A stretch of DNA of 48,356 nucleotides, taken from contig CAZEBR010000008.1 of NCBI GenBank assembly GCA_964510375.1, positions 1 through 48,356 on the forward strand, in the 5' to 3' direction. Both the position numbers and the translations under genes were made by a program. Below, in pieces: positions 7,683 through 16,022 of this stretch. Origin of the DNA: CAYLJV01 sp964510375. Lineage in GTDB: Archaea; Hadarchaeota; Hadarchaeia; Hadarchaeales; JAGGTB01. Numbering within the stretch: position 1 is the stretch's first letter; every line of letters begins with the position of its first letter. The notes under the pieces were generated by a model. That model did not search any database, was not told the DNA's origin, and was given only the letters and a program-made list of their open reading frames with translations.

Positions 7683-8095
7683 GAAACAAAAAAGAAATGC
7701 TGGAAGACGTAAAAGCCAACGCCAAAGAAAACGGCTATTACGTTTGTCCGGACGAGGATTTGCTGGAGGACCTATTGGAGGGTCTCGTGACCAACGAAGA
7801 GAGGTACGGGTACGCCTTCTGTCCTTGCAGGGAAGCGAGCGGGGTACCTACAAAGGATGTAGATGCAATCTGCCCCTGCGGCTACAGGGTCCCGGACATA
7901 GAAGAATACGGTCAGTGCTACTGCGGTCTTTTCGTATCGGAGGAACTCAAGGACGAACCTTCCAAGGTTCGCTCGATTCCCGAAAGGCGCCCGAAAAAAT
8001 TGATAAAAGCAGCAAACAAAGCCCGAAAGAAAAGAGAGCAAGGAGAACTGGACGAGGAAGATCTGAATGCCGACGTTAGAAAGGGCCTCGATTAA
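7679..8095 (+). CDS. Ferredoxin:thioredoxin reductase catalytic (beta) subunit
   Basis: Seven conserved cysteines are visible: C23 in YVCPDED, C48/C50 in FCPCREAS, C65/C67 in ICPCGYR and C80/C82 in QCYCGLF. This CPC...CPC...CxC pattern builds the 4Fe-4S centre and the adjacent active-site disulfide of FTR-beta. The enzyme moves electrons from ferredoxin, one at a time, to a protein disulfide. No alpha (variable) subunit is present, as in other archaeal FTR systems. A basic tail after residue 105 extends beyond the core. It overlaps the glutaredoxin gene by four bases. Confidence 0.9.
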   Translation: MRNKKEMLEDVKANAKENGYYVCPDEDLLEDLLEGLVTNEERYGYAFCPCREASGVPTKDVDAICPCGYRVPDIEEYGQCYCGLFVSEELKDEPSKVRSIPERRPKKLIKAANKARKKREQGELDEEDLNADVRKGLD

Positions 8096-8131
8096 CTATC
8101 TGTCTGGAGAGATGGAGTAATTTTTGGAACG

Positions 8132-8170
8132 CTCGGAGACAGTCATCGACTCGTCTCTTTTTTTATTTTT
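8132..8170 (+). terminator. Terminator after the glutaredoxin/FTR operon
   Basis: GAGAC (8136-8140) pairs with GTCTC (8153-8157), with GTC/GAC nested inside. It is followed directly by seven T, one A and five T. The rest of the convergent gap up to 8333 shows nothing clear. Confidence 0.6.
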
Positions 8171-8333
8171 AATTATAAGACCACGGAAAATGATCATCAC
8201 CAACCCCCGGCAGGAACAGAACTCGGGCCTTCTCCAATCTATGAAATTAAGTCACAAAACGCTAGGAAAGGCTCCAAATTAATAGCCTAAACGAAACGGC
8301 AAAGATACACGCAATAAAAATCTCGCCCGGCCG

Positions 8334-9056
8334 TTAGAGAATTTCCATCAATTCTCTTGCATTGTCGTACATTTCGTAATTATTGAATAGACAATATACC
8401 CTCTCGTGACTCTCGGCCAAATCCTTCAGCTTATCCGCAAGTTCGGATAGTTCCTCGTGTGAATAGTCATAATCGTAATCGTACTCGTCCTCGTTAAGTC
8501 CGTGGAGACGGATGTAAGCGATATCGTGGCTCGAGAGCGGCCTCTCCCTCATCAGGTCCACGATATGTATAAGATTCAGGTCATCGCAAATCTTCTTCAC
8601 CCTCTCCGGATTTTCCTTCCAGTCACCCCTCGGCTCCCAGCCTAACTCCAGACTACCGCGGTCGATTCCACGTAAAAGATCCCGCATGTTTTGTTCATTT
8701 TTATCTGAACAGTCGAAGCTGGCTGAGGTCTGTAGAACACAGACGTTGGCCTCCAAGCCTTCGGCCCTCTTTCTAGTCTCGTTCCAGGCTTCGATCACCT
8801 CATCATTCGGCCGGAGATAACCGAAACTCTCCTTCTGGGCCTCGGTAAGTTGATCCTTCTTATTCCGCCAGGTCGGACTACTAGTGGGATGTGTCAGGGC
8901 TTGCCAAGCCTTCATCGTGAACNNNNNNNNNNTGTTTATCTCGCCCACCTCAAAGACTTCGGAATACGCCTGTAATTTGCTCTCGTATTCGTCCTTCCAG
9001 CCCTCCGGTGGATTATAATAACTGTAGCCACAGGTCCCAATCTTTATCTCATCCAA
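8334..9056 (-). CDS. DUF72 (YecE-like) protein, interrupted by an assembly gap
   Basis: The N-terminus KIGTCGYSYYNPPEGWKDEY and FEVGEIN, then FTMKAWQALTHPTSSPTW, follow the DUF72 plan, a TIM-barrel family of unknown activity. Ten N at 8923-8932 replace the segment that normally holds the STFY motif. By comparison with the family about 20 or more residues are missing, so the gap is probably larger than drawn. The C-terminal half has W-EPRGDW, DLMRERP and YIRLHGLNE, all family-like. The only in-frame start is a TTG at 9056. The gene stands alone, and a function cannot be named. Confidence 0.8.
   Translation of the reverse strand: MDEIKIGTCGYSYYNPPEGWKDEYESKLQAYSEVFEVGEINXXXXFTMKAWQALTHPTSSPTWRNKKDQLTEAQKESFGYLRPNDEVIEAWNETRKRAEGLEANVCVLQTSASFDCSDKNEQNMRDLLRGIDRGSLELGWEPRGDWKENPERVKKICDDLNLIHIVDLMRERPLSSHDIAYIRLHGLNEDEYDYDYDYSHEELSELADKLKDLAESHERVYCLFNNYEMYDNARELMEIL
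8923..8932. other. Assembly gap (10 N)
   Basis: This is a run of ten N inside the DUF72 gene. The flanking protein shows that more sequence than ten bases is missing, so the length is a placeholder. Confidence 0.98.
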
Positions 9057-9160
9057 AATTTATCCCCAACTTAGAAACCGAATTTCAAATTTTTCAGTTT
9101 TGGGAAAGGCGTAAAAGGAGAAGTGTGTTGACAATCGTTTTAACCGATTCTCAATCATTT

Positions 9161-9234
9161 ATTAATGCGTGATGACGAACTTGGCAATACTGATTTACAG
9201 ATGATGTAGATCTTGAGTTCCGAGCGCAATTAAT
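9161..9234 (+). ncRNA. Candidate C/D box guide RNA
   Basis: The order and spacing fit an archaeal C/D sRNA. Box C is GTGATGA (9169-9175), followed by 14 nt. Box D' is CTGA (9190-9193), then a 7-nt spacer. Box C' is ATGATGT (9201-9207), followed by 12 nt and box D-like CCGA (9220-9223). ATTAATGCG (9161-9169) pairs with CGCAATTAAT (9225-9234) around one bulged A, giving the terminal stem. A TATA-like GTTTTAA at 9137-9143 lies about 26 bp before the 5' end. The weak point is box D, which is CCGA rather than CTGA. If real, it would guide 2'-O-methylation opposite the bases upstream of D' and D. The target is not known. Confidence 0.45.
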
Positions 9235-9266
9235 TCCATCCAGCAATAATTTTAAATTTCCAAAGA

Positions 9267-9704
9267 CTATCTAACCCGCTTGGATGGATTGGTCCTGTTC
9301 GTGGAAATCAAAAAGGCGTACTGAGTAGCTGTGGGTAATTTTCTCCTGACTATTTTCATCTCCGGCCTGTAAATTAGGAGCTCGTCATCGTCATCCGGCT
9401 CCTTATCCAGAATCTCACCCACTACCTCTTTCTCCATCCTCCCCGAAATCTTGGCACTGCCCCGCCCGAGCTGAGGAGATATCCTGATTATGATAGGAAG
9501 CTTCAGGTTAGAATGTTCGTCGGAAGGCAAGAGGTCCGCGAGATAGTCCAGTTCCTTCTTTTTGAATCTGTGCGTGGATCCGTCCTGCGTCTCTATCCTC
9601 GGTTTGTCCCGTTCGAGAAGATCCTCCAGGCTAACCCGACCTTTGGGCAAGTGGCGGTTCAAGTTCTGTATCTGTTTCTTTACGTACTCGTCCTTATCGA
9701 CCAT
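9267..9704 (-). CDS. UPF0216 (DUF61) family protein
   Basis: At 145 residues this matches the archaeal DUF61 family. It has the N-terminal NRHLPKGRVSLEDLLERDKP, the central FKKKELDYLADLLP and LKLPIIIRISPQLGRGSAKISG, and a C-terminal YRPEMKIVRRKLPTATQYAFLIST. Its function is unknown. It lies 51 bases downstream of atpD and may be the last gene of the ATP synthase transcript, although there is room for a separate promoter. Confidence 0.85.
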   Translation of the reverse strand: MVDKDEYVKKQIQNLNRHLPKGRVSLEDLLERDKPRIETQDGSTHRFKKKELDYLADLLPSDEHSNLKLPIIIRISPQLGRGSAKISGRMEKEVVGEILDKEPDDDDELLIYRPEMKIVRRKLPTATQYAFLISTNRTNPSKRVR

Positions 9705-9755
9705 TTTACCAGAAATATCAAAGCCGCAAATCGATATTGAATATGTCCGCCAATA

Positions 9756-10388
9756 CTATTCTATCTTTTCCTTGACCCTTTTGAGGCGGAACTTGTCCTC
9801 CCTCTCCTGCTCCTCCAACCGCATCTCTATGTACTCCTTGTTCTCCTCCAGGTTGGGAATGAGAACGTGCTCCAAAGAATTGACACGGCGTTTCGTCTTT
9901 TCTATCTCCTGAGCCAATAACTTCACTATTTCCTCGATCTCTGCGAGCTCAATAATTTCCTGCAGGGCCTCTTCAAACTTTTCAGCCGCCTCGTCGAGCT
10001 TGGCCGAAGTCTGATGAAAATCGTAACCCCTCTCGGTCGCCTTCCTCCTCAAATCCTCGGGCTCGACGACCGGCACGTTGACTCCCATTATATTGCGCGA
10101 ATCGACGTCGATATCCAAATCTCTTCCGGACGCGCTAGCCGCCTTACTCAACTCGGCGGATCCCATTACAACCCTGGCTTGAATCAGCGCAGTAAACGCT
10201 TCCTCCAATTTTTCTTCGACATCCTCTCTCTTGCCCTTCAGAGCATCCAAATTGTCAAAAAATTCGGTGATCAGGGCATCTCTCTTCTCTCGAAGAAGTT
10301 CGTGACCCCTCTCTGCAAGATCTATACGCCTTTTAAGCTTTAGAAGTTCACCACGAGTGGGCTGAATATTTTCGGCCGTAGATACCAT
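9756..10388 (-). CDS. atpD: A-type ATP synthase subunit D (central stalk)
   Basis: At 210 residues this is a long antiparallel coiled coil with the family ends: PTRGELLKLKRRIDLAERGHELLREKRDAL at the N-terminus, and KRRVNSLEHVLIPNLEE then a charged helix at the C-terminus. It is the rotating axle inside the A3B3 head. The start is ATG at 10386-10388, the first Met before the conserved N-terminal helix. Translating further upstream in this frame only reads across the end of atpB and the N gap. It starts 13 bases after the atpB stop. Confidence 0.93.
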   Translation of the reverse strand: MVSTAENIQPTRGELLKLKRRIDLAERGHELLREKRDALITEFFDNLDALKGKREDVEEKLEEAFTALIQARVVMGSAELSKAASASGRDLDIDVDSRNIMGVNVPVVEPEDLRRKATERGYDFHQTSAKLDEAAEKFEEALQEIIELAEIEEIVKLLAQEIEKTKRRVNSLEHVLIPNLEENKEYIEMRLEEQEREDKFRLKRVKEKIE

Positions 10389-10401
10389 AACTAGGACCCC
10401 C

Positions 10402-11756
10402 CTACTGGTGATCGGGATGATACTTCTCGATGTATTCGGACTNNNNNNNNNNNNNNNNNNNNNNNNNNNNNNNNNNNNNNNNNNNNNNNNNNNNNNNNNN
10501 NNNNNNNNNNNNNNNNNNNNNNNNNNNNNNNNNNNNNNNNNNNNNNNNNNNNNNNNNNNNNNNNNNNNNNNNNNNNNNNNNNNNNNNNNNNNNNNNNNNN
10601 NNNNNNNNNNNNNNNNNAGCTGATTGGAAACCCCGCTGTGATCGCCCCTTGTCTGACCCTCTCCAATGCCGTCCTTCATCAACCTGGAAAGGGACGGTAG
10701 GACGTTGATCGGGGGATAAATCCCCTTTCTATGGAGCTCTCGCTCCATGACCAGCTGTCCCTCAGTAATGTATCCGGTAAGATCCGGAATGGGATGAGTG
10801 ATATCATCGCTGGGCATCGTCAAGATGGGCATCTGCGTTATTGATCCTTTCTTGCCCCTGATTCTCCCCGCCCTCTCGTAAATCGAGGCGAGGTCCGTGT
10901 AGAGGTAACCCGGATATCCCCTTCGACTGGGCACCTCCTCACGAGCGGCGGAGGCCTCTCTAAGAGCCTCGCCGTAGTTGGTCATGTCCGTGAGGATGAC
11001 TAGAACGTGCATATTCTGAGTAAAGGCGAAGTACTCGGCTGCCGTGAGGGCGATTCTGGGGGTAAGAACCCTCTCGATAGCGGGATCGTCCGCAAGGTTC
11101 AGGAACATCGAAACCCTCTCAAAGGCCCCGGTTTCCTCAAAGTTCTCCCTGAAGAACGAAGCCTCCTCGTGGGTAATTCCCATCGCACAGAAAATAACGG
11201 CGAAGTCTCCTTCTTCACCACGAATGGTAGCCTGTCTGGCTATCTGGGCCGCGAGCTCGTTGTGCGGAAGCCCGGAAACCGAAAAGATGGGGAGCTTCTG
11301 CCCTCTTACCAGCGTGTTCATCCCATCTATCGCGGATACCCCAGTCTGAATAAAGTCAGTAGGATAATCTCGAGCGGACGGATTAATGGCGGCCCCGTTG
11401 ACGTCCAACTCCTCTTCAGGAACAATCTGAGGACCGTCATCGATGGGCTCCCCCCTGCCGCTAAAGACACGCCCCAAAAGATCCATCGAGACTGGGAACC
11501 TAGCAGTGGATCCGGTAAACCTTACGGCGGTTTTGTCCGAGTCGATTCCACTAGTCCCCTCGAAGACCTGAACGACCGCCCTGTCCTCTTGGACTTCGAG
11601 AACTTGACCACGCTTTTCCTGACCATCGGGGGTGATTATTTCGACAATCTCGTCGTATCCCACTCCCTCGACGCCCTCAACGACCATAAGGGGGCCAGAA
11701 ACTTCGCTCACCGTTCTGTACTCTCTACTTTTCTCGGCAGCGGCCACACTATTCAC
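10402..11756 (-). CDS. atpB: A-type ATP synthase subunit B (non-catalytic), with assembly gap
   Basis: The regulatory nucleotide-binding subunit that alternates with A in the head. Motifs include GRVFSGRGEPID, FIQTGVSAIDGMNTLVRGQKLPIF and LPHNELAAQIARQA in place of a true P-loop, typical for subunit B. Others are TDMTNYGEALRE and RRGYPGYLYTDLASIYERAGR. Bases 10443-10617 are N. After the gap the true C-terminus reads SEYIEKYHPDHQ and stops at 10402-10404, but in a different frame from the upstream part, so the drawn gap length is wrong by 3n+1 bases. The GTG start overlaps the atpA stop by eight bases; a second in-frame GTG nine bases on is possible. Confidence 0.92.
10443..10617. other. Assembly gap (175 N) in atpB
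   Basis: This gap lies near the 3' end of atpB. For the two flanks to be in one reading frame the missing length must be 2 modulo 3 (173, 176, 179 and so on), so 175 is an estimate rather than a count. Confidence 0.97.
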
Positions 11757-14700
11757 CCTCTAGAACATCTTCAATCTGAGAGTCTATCTTTTTATCAATT
11801 TCTTCAGCCTGTTCTTTAAATTCTTCTTCGGGCAAATTCTTCATCCTAGCAATCTCGCTCCGTACGGGAATCTGAGCTGCGTCCTCAACCGAGGCACCCT
11901 TTTCGACCGCATCTATAACATTGTCATAATATTTTAGGCAAAGCTGGAACATTTTCAGCTGTTTCTCCAGCGAACAGTAGGTATCCACCTCGTGCATGGC
12001 ATTCTGTTGGAGAAAGTCCTCCCGAATCACCCGAGCGGCCTCCAGCACGGCTCTATCCCTGTCGGGCAAAGCATCGGGTCCAACCAGTTGCACGATCTCA
12101 CGAAGCTCGTCCTCCTCCTGAAGGATTGAGACCGCCTTATCCCGGTATTCTCTCCAGTTCTCCCCAACTTCCTCCTCCCACCAATCATCAACCCTATCAA
12201 GATAGCCCGAATAGCTGGTCAGCCAATTAATGGCGGGAAAGTGCCTCTTATCGGCCAAATCGGAATCTAGACCCCAGAAAGTCTTGATGATCCTGAGAGT
12301 ATTTTGAGTAACGGGTTCAGAGAAATCTCCGCCCGGAGGCGAGACCGCTCCCATAACCGTTACCGAACCGTTCCTTTCCCCACTCCCAACCGTTCTCACA
12401 CGACCCGCCCTTTCATAGAACTCTGCGAGTCTAGAAGCCAGATAGGCAGGATAACCCTCCTCGCTGGGCATCTCCTCAAGTCTACCGGAAATCTCTCTCA
12501 AAGCCTCCGCCCATCGGGAGGTGGAATCGGCCATGAGAGCAACGTCGTACCCCATGTCCCGGAAGTACTCGGCGATCGTAATACCCGTATAAATGCTCGC
12601 CTCTCTAGCGGCAACCGGCATGTTCGAAGTGTTTGCTATGAGTGAAGTTCTCTCCATGAGCGGCTTTCCGGTCCGGGGATCTTCAAGCTCTGGGAAATGA
12701 AGAAGCACATCCGTCATCTCATTACCCCTCTCCCCACACCCCACGTAGACGACGATTTGAGTATCCGACCACTTGGCTAATTGATGAAGCATGACCGTGT
12801 TGTGGAGAAACATCGGCGCATTTCCACCTACAAAATTGTGGGTCTCCGGAACCGTGAGGTCGTAAACTATCTCTTCCTCCTCCTTGATCTCGACGGTCTT
12901 CACGGGGTCCGGCATGAAATGGTCCAGGTGATTTAATGCAACTTTTTCTAGTTCCTCATCACCAGTGACGGACGAGAACTTCTTGAGGGTGGGTACACCA
13001 ATTTTCTCTTTTTGGGTAGTATAGTTAGCAATTTTGATTCCTTCTTGCTTGAATTCCTCTCTAGTTTTTCCGCTCTTCTCAAACTTTTCCATCACAGTTT
13101 CTGGAGAAATGCGCACGGAATCTAAACCTTTGAAATGTTTATCGGATTCTTCCAGGTACCGGTGAATCCTATCGTACTTTTCATGAGCAGTAGAAGTCTT
13201 CTTGTAAAAATTCCTAACCTCGGCCCCCGACACTCTGATTCTATAGCTCACAGAGCTTTCCAATTCTCTTTTGCCGAGGTTTGAACTAACTCCAATCCTA
13301 GCAAGAGCATAAACTAAGTCACTGCTCATCCGCTTGCTAGAGGTGCTGATTTCAATTTCATACTTGTTGAAACCGCCATCGGAAAGATAGTATCCTCTCA
13401 GGAAGGCTGATATGACTTTTTCATTACTCTCAAAAACTTCTCTCGGTATAGAACAATTCTTCGATTTTTGTTTTTTGGGAAAACCTAAAGACACCAAGAA
13501 GTCTTTCAAAGTCCTGCTGTTAACCTTAACAGAATTCACGGTCGATGCATATTCTCTCTCGGTTTCGACAGCAAAAAGCTCTTCGAAAAGATTTTCAACC
13601 CTTGAAAGCAAATTTTCATCGTTATTGTAAAAATGAACGCTACCCGGCTTAATGCTTCCGTCTCCAAGCAAAAGCCCCAGCAGTTCAGCTAGGTCTTCAT
13701 CCATTTCTCGTGGTATTTCGATTGGCTTGGCATTCCTTTCGCCTTTAACCTTTTCAATTCTATGTCTCCAACCTGCGAGATCAAAAACCTGAGAGGCAAG
13801 CCTTACCTTAGGTCGATTCCTTCCCAACGCATATTCGGTCAGGACATCCTCACTTACACCCAGTTTTTTCGCAAGCTCCTTTCTCGTTCCCATCTCTTCG
13901 GAAAGTTCGCTAATGGCCTCTCTAAACTCCTTAAAACCATCGCAGCAAATCCTTTTATCGGGAAGTTTTTCTTCGACCTTCAGTTCTATTGAATCTCCAT
14001 CAATTGGCAATTTTCTTGGAATTAAAAGAGTATCTTTCTCCTCGATTTCCTTTGCCGGTTTTTCTACAATCTCCATCTCCGGAGTCAAAACAAACAGTTT
14101 ATGAACAGGCGTTAACTCTACTCGCCTCCCCCAACTAGTCTCTATATGGACAGTAGAATCCGTGGTATCCTTGTAGACATGAGTAGCATTCTTCTTGACT
14201 ATCTGTCCGTTATCCATCGACAAGACTTCAATCGGATCGTCAAGTTCCACCCACTCTTCATTTCCATTAACCGTTCTTTCTCCATTGTCCAAGCTTTCCT
14301 CGTAAATATCCTTGATAGGTCTCGTATTACCATCGGCCAGCAAAACTGGAGTTTCCCCGACTACACACTTTCCAGTCCCGAAACCTCCCGGTATGGCCGC
14401 CGTTCCCCCCTTCGCCACCGGGAAGAACGAATCTATAACTCTTTGACCTGAAATAAGGGGGATCTCGGGAGCAAGCTTGTCTTCGATGGGCCTCGGTTTC
14501 CTCACCGGCCACTCCTGAAGCATCGAAATATCTTCTTTGCCGTCATCTGTTGCCACTGTTGCAATATTATCGGTAACTGTGTACTCTCCTTCGCTCAAAA
14601 TCTCATCGAGTTCTCCCTCCACTTCCGGTGGGACCATTATCTTGTGATCGACCAAGCCCGTCTCGTCCACAGTACCCAGCACATCACCCGGTTGAACCTT

Positions 14701-15078
14701 ATCTCCCTCGCTCAAATCAGAGGGGGTGAACAACCACTCCTTGTCCCTAGGGATAGGATCGACCTGAACTCCCCTCTCGATAAAGTCTCCGGCCTCATCC
14801 CTAATCTCCGGTAGAGGCCTCTGGATACCATCAAAAACAGTGCCTATCAGGCCGGGACCAAGCTCGACGGAGAGGGGCTCTCCGGTTCTTTTAACTTTCT
14901 CTCCAGGTTTGAGTCCAGAAGTTTCCTCATAAACTTGAACGGTGGCCCTATCTCTATCAATCTCAATAATCTCACCCACCAATCCCTCATCTCCAACCCT
15001 GACCATTTCATGCATTTCGACCCCTTTCATGCCAGAGGCAATTACGACAGGACCGGATATTTGAGCTATCTTTCCCAT
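11749..15078 (-). CDS. atpA: A-type ATP synthase catalytic subunit A, with intein
   Basis: The 1109-residue precursor consists of a 586-residue extein and a 523-residue intein (residues 238-760). The extein has the beta-barrel start GKIAQISGPVVIA, the long non-homologous insert of A subunits, and QRVIDSFFPVAKGGTAAIPGGFGTGK, whose P-loop is split by the intein and resumes with TVMLHQLAKWSD. It then has VYVGCGERGNEM with the catalytic glutamate, ADSTSRWAEALREISGRL, and VTQNTLRI. ATP hydrolysis and synthesis occur here, so the enzyme depends on correct splicing. It starts four bases after atpF, with GAGG as ribosome-binding site, and overlaps atpB. Confidence 0.96.
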   Translation of the reverse strand: MGKIAQISGPVVIASGMKGVEMHEMVRVGDEGLVGEIIEIDRDRATVQVYEETSGLKPGEKVKRTGEPLSVELGPGLIGTVFDGIQRPLPEIRDEAGDFIERGVQVDPIPRDKEWLFTPSDLSEGDKVQPGDVLGTVDETGLVDHKIMVPPEVEGELDEILSEGEYTVTDNIATVATDDGKEDISMLQEWPVRKPRPIEDKLAPEIPLISGQRVIDSFFPVAKGGTAAIPGGFGTGKCVVGETPVLLADGNTRPIKDIYEESLDNGERTVNGNEEWVELDDPIEVLSMDNGQIVKKNATHVYKDTTDSTVHIETSWGRRVELTPVHKLFVLTPEMEIVEKPAKEIEEKDTLLIPRKLPIDGDSIELKVEEKLPDKRICCDGFKEFREAISELSEEMGTRKELAKKLGVSEDVLTEYALGRNRPKVRLASQVFDLAGWRHRIEKVKGERNAKPIEIPREMDEDLAELLGLLLGDGSIKPGSVHFYNNDENLLSRVENLFEELFAVETEREYASTVNSVKVNSRTLKDFLVSLGFPKKQKSKNCSIPREVFESNEKVISAFLRGYYLSDGGFNKYEIEISTSSKRMSSDLVYALARIGVSSNLGKRELESSVSYRIRVSGAEVRNFYKKTSTAHEKYDRIHRYLEESDKHFKGLDSVRISPETVMEKFEKSGKTREEFKQEGIKIANYTTQKEKIGVPTLKKFSSVTGDEELEKVALNHLDHFMPDPVKTVEIKEEEEIVYDLTVPETHNFVGGNAPMFLHNTVMLHQLAKWSDTQIVVYVGCGERGNEMTDVLLHFPELEDPRTGKPLMERTSLIANTSNMPVAAREASIYTGITIAEYFRDMGYDVALMADSTSRWAEALREISGRLEEMPSEEGYPAYLASRLAEFYERAGRVRTVGSGERNGSVTVMGAVSPPGGDFSEPVTQNTLRIIKTFWGLDSDLADKRHFPAINWLTSYSGYLDRVDDWWEEEVGENWREYRDKAVSILQEEDELREIVQLVGPDALPDRDRAVLEAARVIREDFLQQNAMHEVDTYCSLEKQLKMFQLCLKYYDNVIDAVEKGASVEDAAQIPVRSEIARMKNLPEEEFKEQAEEIDKKIDSQIEDVLEGE
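12799..14367 (-). mobile_element. Intein in atpA (LAGLIDADG homing endonuclease, P-loop site)
   Basis: The 523-residue intein begins with Cys (CVVGETPVLLADGN, block A) directly after GFGTGK and ends with FLHN before Thr. Block B is LTPVHKLF (H89 of the intein). Block F/G is VYDLTVPETHNFVGGNAPMFLHN, with His-Asn at the end. Two LAGLIDADG helices, LLGLLLGDGSI (230-239) and AFLRGYYLSDGGF (321-333), keep their acidic residues, so the endonuclease looks intact. Residues 159-199 resemble a helix-turn-helix (RKELAKKLGVSEDVLTEYALGR), and a second HTH-like piece lies at 434-470. The insertion point is the archaeal P-loop site, not the site used by yeast VMA1. The DNA is visibly more A/T-rich than the extein. 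Confidence 0.95.
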
Positions 15079-15082
15079 AGTT

Positions 15083-15406
15083 TCATTCCTCTAATTTTAT
15101 TCCAACTGCACGTTTAACAAGTTTATCAATGAATTCCCTCCTTTCGGGAACGGGACCCTCCTTACCCGGAATCTCAATCACCATGGGGATTACGCCCTTC
15201 TTGTCCCTCTTAGACTCCAACACATCTTCACTCATCTTTTTGGCCAAATCTTCAGTAAGAATAATAATCCCGACTTCCCCATCCTCCAACAATTCTAGAT
15301 AAATTTTCTCCGCTTCCTCCCCCTCCTCAGTTTCGAAAGCTCTCTCTACGCCGGCCAGTCTCAGACCATCGGCAGTTACTGGGTCAGTAATGCTAGTTAT
15401 TTTCAT
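15083..15406 (-). CDS. atpF: A-type ATP synthase subunit F (central stalk)
   Basis: At 107 residues, this has the CheY-like start KITSITDPVTADGLRLAGVERAF, the GEVGIIILTEDLAKKM strand-helix, and PMVIEIPGKEGP before the basic C-terminal helix. These are the features of the rotor subunit that binds subunit D. A TATA-like AGTTAAAAG about 50 bases upstream on the minus strand suggests a promoter in the 292-base divergent gap shared with atpH, so atpF-A-B-D form a transcript separate from atpC. Confidence 0.92.
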   Translation of the reverse strand: MKITSITDPVTADGLRLAGVERAFETEEGEEAEKIYLELLEDGEVGIIILTEDLAKKMSEDVLESKRDKKGVIPMVIEIPGKEGPVPERREFIDKLVKRAVGIKLEE

Positions 15407-15698
15407 GATTTAACCTGAGATTGTGCCAACACTTTTTTCAGTTGATATGATTCACCAACGCTTTTAACTTTAATTTTTCGAGACCGTGTTTTGGCGGCCT
15501 TTTCAAAGTCTCACGCCTCCGATAGTTATTCTAAGAGATCCGCCAATCAGAAATTCTTTCGAAAACTCTTCGAATGTTCACTAGTCATTTTTTGCCCCCC
15601 AAATAAGATAAATTAAATAATCCGGGATTTGTGAAAATCGAAAAATCGTGGAGCAATAGTTTAAAGTAAAATAAAGACAACGACACATCCGGGATAAT
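15407..15698. promoter_or_regulatory. Divergent promoter region between atpF and atpH
   Basis: A minus-strand TATA-like element near 15455-15463 would serve atpF. A plus-strand GTTTAAAGTAAAATAAAG at 15659-15676 would serve atpH with a very short leader. The 9-mer ATCCGGGAT occurs twice in direct orientation (15620-15628 and 15687-15695), flanking the atpH TATA region. This is a possible regulator site. No gene is seen. Confidence 0.4.
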
Positions 15699-16022
15699 AT
15701 GTCTTCAGAAGATATCAAAAAAATAAGAAAAACGGAAGAAAAAACCAAAAAAGAACTAGAAGAGGCCAGAAAGAAAGCGGAAGAAATTGTATCCGAGGCC
15801 GAACAAGAAGCAGAAAAAATAATTGAAGAGGCTAGAAAGGAAGCTCAAGAGCGAGTTGAAGAAATTAAGGAAGAAAAGAAAGAAGAAGCGGAAGAAAAAG
15901 CAGACGAGATAATAAAATCAGCTCAAGAAGAAATTGACGAACTGGAGAAAGAAGCCGAAGAAAAAATGTCCGAAGCAACAGAATTAGTCTTAAACGAAAT
16001 TACCGGCGAGGAACAAAAATAG
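15699..16022 (+). CDS. atpH: A-type ATP synthase peripheral-stalk subunit H (G-like)
   Basis: The protein has 107 residues and is almost entirely one charged helix. It shows repeating EEARKKAEEIVSEAEQEAEKIIEEARKEA heptads with small residues in register, as in the right-handed coiled coil that AtpH forms with AtpE to hold the head still. There is no membrane segment. The assignment rests on composition, length and its place in the atp cluster. It stands alone on the plus strand, divergent from atpF and convergent with the small membrane protein gene next to it. Confidence 0.82.
   Translation: MSSEDIKKIRKTEEKTKKELEEARKKAEEIVSEAEQEAEKIIEEARKEAQERVEEIKEEKKEEAEEKADEIIKSAQEEIDELEKEAEEKMSEATELVLNEITGEEQK

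Noticed and set aside
8183..8200. GTGATGA on the minus strand as another C/D sRNA box
   Set aside because: No CTGA-like D or D' box follows at workable spacing and there is no terminal stem.
9756..11756. A fused AtpB-AtpD protein
   Set aside because: The fusion only arises by reading through 175 N. A proper atpB stop at 10402-10404 and an atpD ATG at 10388 are present in the correct frames.
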